The translations under genes and the position numbers were made by a program. The notes below the pieces were generated by a model. That model was not told where the DNA came from. It saw only the letters and a list, made by a program, of their open reading frames with translations, and ran no database searches. A stretch of 33,890 bases of DNA from Lentilactobacillus parafarraginis DSM 18390 = JCM 14109 (GTDB lineage Bacteria; Bacillota; Bacilli; Lactobacillales; Lactobacillaceae). The stretch lies in assembly GCF_001435895.1 (NCBI RefSeq), contig NZ_AZFZ01000030.1, positions 1-33,890 on the forward strand, written 5' to 3'. Position 1 is the first letter of the stretch. Every line of letters begins with the position of its first letter. This document shows positions 30,863 to 33,890 of the stretch, one piece after another.

Positions 30863-32209
30863 TTATTTTTTTGTCGCCGCGCGTCGTCCCTGGCCGATTG
30901 GCACACTAATGACAAAGGTTGTTCCGTGAGGCAAATTATCCCGAACGTCGATTTTACCGTGATGCTGCTGAACAATGAACTTGGCGATTGCTAATCCTAA
31001 TCCATTGCCGCCAGTCTTTGCGTTCCGGGACTGATCAACCCGGTAAAACCGCTCAAATATTTGTTTTTTATCCGCGTCCGGGATTCCCGGACCGCTGTCG
31101 CTTACTGAGACAATCAGCTTATTATAAGCCCGCTTGGTCGCCAATTTAATCAGCCCATCTTCCGGGGTGTACTTCAGGGCGTTATCCAGTAAGATGACCA
31201 CTGCCTGATACATCAAGTCCGGATCAAAGGATGCTGTCCCAGTATCCAGCGTATCGATTTCCAAATGCTTATGGCGACTTTCAGCAAGCGGCTGATAGAT
31301 ATTCGTAATTTTATGCGTCCAGCTTTTTAGATCAACATTCTTAGGCTGAATCTGGACGATGTTGGCGTCTCCCCGTGACAACATCAGCAGCCGCTTAATG
31401 AGGGTCTGCATGTGGTTCACCTCATCGAGCGCGGTTGAAATGCTGACCGCTTCGTCCATAATTTGCCGCTTCGGTTTGGTGAGCAGGTACTCCATCTGAT
31501 TTTGAATGACGGTAATCGGCGTTCGCAGCTCATGGGCGGCGTTGGCACTAAATTCTTTCTGTTTGCGCCAAGAAACCAATATCGGCCGCATGCTCATTCG
31601 CGAGAGCATGTAGGCAATTGCGATTGCCAGCGCCCAGAATATCAGCAGGGTCGTGGCCAATGACTTTTTGAAACTTTGAACGGCCAGCAGATCCGCATCA
31701 ATATTCTGGAGAATCAGCACGTACTTTCCGGCATAGCTTGGATTGGCGCTGGTCTTGGGAACCTTAATCAGCAGGGTCATGAAGTAGTGGTTGGATTCCC
31801 GCGATCCAATCGACGTGGTAATCTCTAATCCTTTAACCTGATTAAGATTTCGTTTCACAAGTTTAATTCCTTGAAATGCCGCGAAGGCGCCCTGACCAAT
31901 CATCCCTGAATTTTCAATCTGACCGCGGCTATTAAAAACCAGGGCGTTGGTCCGAAAGGTGGCATTATTGGTGGGCGGCGGCGTTGAGCGCGACTGATAC
32001 TGATGAATATTGTCGCCGCCAACCTTTGCCCGCTTCTGACTGCGAAGAATCTCGGTCCGCTGCCCATACAAGCCGGTGTTAATGTTCTTATAGATTGATT
32101 CTCGAAATGACAGGTAAATAATTCCCCCAAGAATCGCAAACAGCGCGGTAAAACTCACCAACTCGTTGATGAAAAATTTTAGCCATTGTTTTTTTGTTGT
32201 ATCCTGCAC
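30863..32209 (-). CDS. Sensor histidine kinase without an adjacent response regulator
   Basis: A 448-aa membrane kinase. Helices at about 16-35 and 184-203 enclose an extracytoplasmic sensor of about 150 residues. A phosphoacceptor His226 (NAAHELRTPITVIQNQMEYL) is followed by a catalytic domain: N box LDNALKYTPEDG, G1 SDSGPGIP, F box FERFYR and G2 GGNGLGLAIAK. All motifs look intact. The start is GTG with GGGGG about eight to ten bases before it. No response regulator gene lies on either side: an Fe-S-family gene with its own terminator precedes and a terminator follows. The partner regulator must be encoded elsewhere. The signal is unknown. Confidence 0.9.
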   Translation of the reverse strand: MQDTTKKQWLKFFINELVSFTALFAILGGIIYLSFRESIYKNINTGLYGQRTEILRSQKRAKVGGDNIHQYQSRSTPPPTNNATFRTNALVFNSRGQIENSGMIGQGAFAAFQGIKLVKRNLNQVKGLEITTSIGSRESNHYFMTLLIKVPKTSANPSYAGKYVLILQNIDADLLAVQSFKKSLATTLLIFWALAIAIAYMLSRMSMRPILVSWRKQKEFSANAAHELRTPITVIQNQMEYLLTKPKRQIMDEAVSISTALDEVNHMQTLIKRLLMLSRGDANIVQIQPKNVDLKSWTHKITNIYQPLAESRHKHLEIDTLDTGTASFDPDLMYQAVVILLDNALKYTPEDGLIKLATKRAYNKLIVSVSDSGPGIPDADKKQIFERFYRVDQSRNAKTGGNGLGLAIAKFIVQQHHGKIDVRDNLPHGTTFVISVPIGQGRRAATKK

Positions 32210-32278
32210 GTTTACTTTCCCCCGTTTTCAATGGCCGTTATCACACCTCTAATTATCAGATTAGTTTAGCAAGGCAAA

Positions 32279-32294
32279 CTTAAACTAAGCTTAA
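32279..32294 (-). promoter_or_regulatory. 11-bp-spaced direct repeat upstream of the histidine kinase gene
   Basis: TTAAG on the minus strand occurs at 32290-32294 and 32279-32283, 11 bp apart, followed by TTGCCT and TAATTA boxes that may form a weak promoter. Such spacing suits an OmpR-family regulator, possibly the kinase's own partner. Short motif, so tentative. Confidence 0.35.
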
Positions 32295-32313
32295 CGGGCG
32301 GACGGCGCGCTGA

Positions 32314-32350
32314 CAAAAAATCCCGGGCCTCTATGAAAGGACCCGGGACT
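32314..32350 (-). terminator. Terminator of the Fe-S-family gene
   Basis: TCCCGGG and CCCGGGA pair with an inner CCT/AGG stem; on the minus strand six T residues follow. It lies just after the stop codon of the gene at 32370-32723. Confidence 0.85.
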
Positions 32351-32369
32351 GAATTAAATTAACAAACCA

Positions 32370-32723
32370 TCATGCTTCTTGCTTCGCCAAATCTTTAATG
32401 TCAACGCTGCTATCCAGAATGCCGCTTTCACCGGAAAGCACCAGCTGGTGGTTCTTAAAATCAAGTTTCATATTATTATCGAGATAAACCGCTGAATACC
32501 CCTTGAGCTGCCAATCGCTATGATTGGTTGCCAGGGTCTGTTCATAGTCGGGTGTCCGCGCGTCCTTAGCTACCGCAATGATGTCATAGCTGGTATCTAA
32601 GGAGCAGACGCCGACCTTTGAAAATGGCCCAACGCCATCATCAAAACTAAGAAGCAATCGACTGTCAGCGGGAACCGCTTCACGTAACTTTGCAAATGCC
32701 TGGTCAGTAATTGTTAATTTCAT
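32370..32723 (-). CDS. Iron-sulfur cluster biosynthesis family (HesB-like) protein
   Basis: A 117-aa small protein resembling the Fe-S biosynthesis (HesB/YneR-like) domain proteins of lactobacilli, seen in the start KLTITDQAFAKLREAV and the late NMKLDFKNHQLVLSGESG segment. Only one Cys is present (VGVCSLD); the three conserved Cys of IscA-type scaffolds are missing, so a scaffold role is doubtful. The start at 32723 is chosen because GGGGG lies eight bases upstream, whereas the GTG three codons before overlaps that site. A single gene with its own terminator. Function unknown. Confidence 0.72.
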   Translation of the reverse strand: MKLTITDQAFAKLREAVPADSRLLLSFDDGVGPFSKVGVCSLDTSYDIIAVAKDARTPDYEQTLATNHSDWQLKGYSAVYLDNNMKLDFKNHQLVLSGESGILDSSVDIKDLAKQEA

Positions 32724-32801
32724 TTTTGACACCCCCGTTGCTATTAATCATACGCCAATGACTATTTTTGTCAATTAAATTGTGTACAATTATAATTCTT
32801 T

Positions 32802-32831
32802 TTTACAGGATTCCCGCTTTTCCGTTATAAT
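32802..32831 (+). promoter_or_regulatory. Promoter of the quinone-oxidoreductase-like gene
   Basis: TTTACA (32802-32807) and a consensus TATAAT (32826-32831) are 18 bp apart, leaving a very short leader before the ATG at 32849. No operator palindrome was noticed. Confidence 0.7.
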
Positions 32832-32848
32832 GTGTGCGAGGTGATTAC

Positions 32849-33808
32849 ATGGTAAAAGCGAACATGATGACTGCCGTCGTGATTAACCAATACGGCGACG
32901 AGGACCAACTATCCAAGCAGGAAATGCCGATCCCAACCATTGCGGAGGACGAACTGCTTGTAAAAGTTGAGAGTATTGCGGTCAATCCAATTGATTGGAA
33001 GACTCGCCAGGGATTGCGCCAGGAGCGTTACCCCTTTGAATTTCCCATTATCTTAGGCCAGGAAATGGCAGGAACGGTTGTTAAAGTCGGTGCCAAGGTC
33101 ACTGAATTTAACGTTGACGACGAAGTAATTGGTTATGGGACCCCAAGTAATCACGGGACCTACGCGCAATACTTCAAAATCAAGGCCGACCAGGTGGCCA
33201 AAAAGCCCAGCGCCATTTCATTTGAAGAGGCGGCCGGGCTTGGGCTTGCCGGCACAACTGCCTGGGAAGCCCTGTTTGACACCGGCAAATTAAAAGCTGG
33301 CCAAACCGTCTTAATTCTGGCTGGTTCGGGTGGTGTCGGGATGATGGCTGTTCAACTGGCGAAGAACGCCGGCGCCCACGTCATCAGCACGACGTCAACG
33401 GCAAACGTTGACTTCGTGAAGGATCTAGGGGCCGATGAGGTCATTGATTACAAGAAGACCGCCTTCTCCTCCGAAGTCAAAAACGTGGATTTAGTTTTTG
33501 ATACCCTCGGCGGCGATAACCAGCGGGCCGCTTTCCAGGTCGTCAAGCCCGGCGGCCGCGTGATTTCAATCGTTGAAACCACCGCGCAAGCCGCCCAATT
33601 AAGTGATAAATTCAACGTGACGTTCGATAAGATAAACGCCCATCCGGATCAAAAAATTATCCGCGAACTGGCAGCCATGTTTGGTGCCGGTAAACTGACA
33701 GTTTGGGTAACGGCAACGTTGCCATTCACAGTCGACAATGTGAAAAAATTACACCGTCAGAGTGCGGCCGGCCACGTCGTTGGTAAACTCGTCTTAAATG
33801 TCAATTAG
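32849..33808 (+). CDS. Zinc-independent quinone oxidoreductase-like MDR enzyme
   Basis: A 319-aa medium-chain dehydrogenase/reductase. The N-terminal catalytic domain includes NPIDWKTRQG and ILGQEMAGTVVKVG, and the cofactor domain has LILAGSGGVGMMAVQLAKNAG, an AxxGxxG-type NADPH loop. The Cys/His zinc ligands of alcohol dehydrogenases are absent, so it belongs with NADPH:quinone reductases and enoyl reductases. Likely reduces quinones or other electrophiles with NADPH. The start at 32849 has GAGGTGA before it; the GTG at 32834 lies in front of that site. A single gene. Substrate not readable. Confidence 0.88.
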   Translation: MVKANMMTAVVINQYGDEDQLSKQEMPIPTIAEDELLVKVESIAVNPIDWKTRQGLRQERYPFEFPIILGQEMAGTVVKVGAKVTEFNVDDEVIGYGTPSNHGTYAQYFKIKADQVAKKPSAISFEEAAGLGLAGTTAWEALFDTGKLKAGQTVLILAGSGGVGMMAVQLAKNAGAHVISTTSTANVDFVKDLGADEVIDYKKTAFSSEVKNVDLVFDTLGGDNQRAAFQVVKPGGRVISIVETTAQAAQLSDKFNVTFDKINAHPDQKIIRELAAMFGAGKLTVWVTATLPFTVDNVKKLHRQSAAGHVVGKLVLNVN

Positions 33809-33826
33809 CTTAAAAATTTTATGAAA

Positions 33827-33861
33827 ACAAAAAGAACCAACTGAACTTAATCAGCTGGTTC
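33827..33861 (-). terminator. Terminator of a minus-strand gene beyond the window
   Basis: GAACCA-CTGA and TCAG-TGGTTC pair with one mismatch around six bases. On the minus strand five T residues follow, whereas the plus strand has none. It therefore most likely ends a gene lying to the right of this window, convergent with the oxidoreductase gene. Confidence 0.65.
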
Positions 33862-33890
33862 AGACTGAAGACAAAGTCCTCCAAATACGA

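Noticed and set aside
1-33890. CRISPR array, phage, toxin-antitoxin or defence system
   Set aside because: No regularly spaced repeats, integrase, structural or nuclease genes were found on either strand.

Overview
The window looks like chromosomal DNA of a heterofermentative lactic acid bacterium of the Lactobacillaceae (Lentilactobacillus, Secundilactobacillus or Levilactobacillus type). This rests on strong Gram-positive ribosome binding sites, catabolite-control (cre-like) sites, a PadR/DUF1129 pair, a lysozyme with a lactobacillar C-terminal wall domain, a short-form 6-phosphogluconate dehydrogenase and an FGGY gluconokinase. The species cannot be named from sequence alone. I see no rRNA, tRNA, CRISPR array, insertion sequence or prophage gene.

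Layout. (1) 34-7850: a hexuronate/aldonate block on the minus strand (fructuronate reductase, glucuronate isomerase, aldose-1-epimerase-like protein, a D-2-hydroxyacid dehydrogenase and a gluconokinase) with a divergent GntR/FadR-type regulator. Three promoters in this block carry near-identical 12-bp palindromes of the form CTGRTATAYYAG, so the regulator probably controls all of them. (2) 7838-9071: a PadR regulator with palindromic operators in its own promoter and a DUF1129 membrane gene broken by an in-frame TAA. (3) 9080-12390: a transporter plus GH13 glucosidase operon with LacI-type and cre-like operators. (4) 12464-12710: a 40-codon membrane-peptide gene with its own terminator and a promoter resembling that of the PadR gene. 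(5) 12925-19528: cell-envelope genes (PrsA foldase, YfhO-like membrane protein, GH25 lysozyme, NlpC/P60 hydrolase) around gnd. Three TGTGAA-like hexamers at 11-bp steps precede the lysozyme. (6) 19568-21926: a luciferase-like flavin oxidoreductase overlapping an F420-reductase-like gene, then an Ohr-type peroxidase. (7) 22024-26929: a LacI-family regulator, GH36 alpha-galactosidase and an MFS transporter sharing GTAAGCG-type operators. (8) 27068-33808: a second MFS gene whose promoter is a near copy of the lacI promoter, a 55-aa membrane peptide, an APC permease, a TMEM175-like channel, a histidine kinase without a neighbouring response regulator, an Fe-S-family protein and a quinone-oxidoreductase-like enzyme. 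A minus-strand terminator at the right edge belongs to a gene beyond the window.

How it fits together. Gluconokinase would deliver 6-phosphogluconate to Gnd, which feeds the phosphoketolase pathway. Glucuronate enters through UxaC and UxuB as mannonate, but no mannonate dehydratase, KDG kinase, KDPG aldolase or hexuronate transporter is present here, so the pathway must be completed elsewhere or differ. Most units end in strong hairpins, several usable on both strands. The most interesting signals are regulatory: the matched operator-in-spacer architecture of the hexuronate promoters, the duplicated lacI/MFS promoter, the possible PadR regulon with a micro-protein, and the response-regulator-like repeats before the lysozyme. 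I did not find a clearly new multi-gene system.
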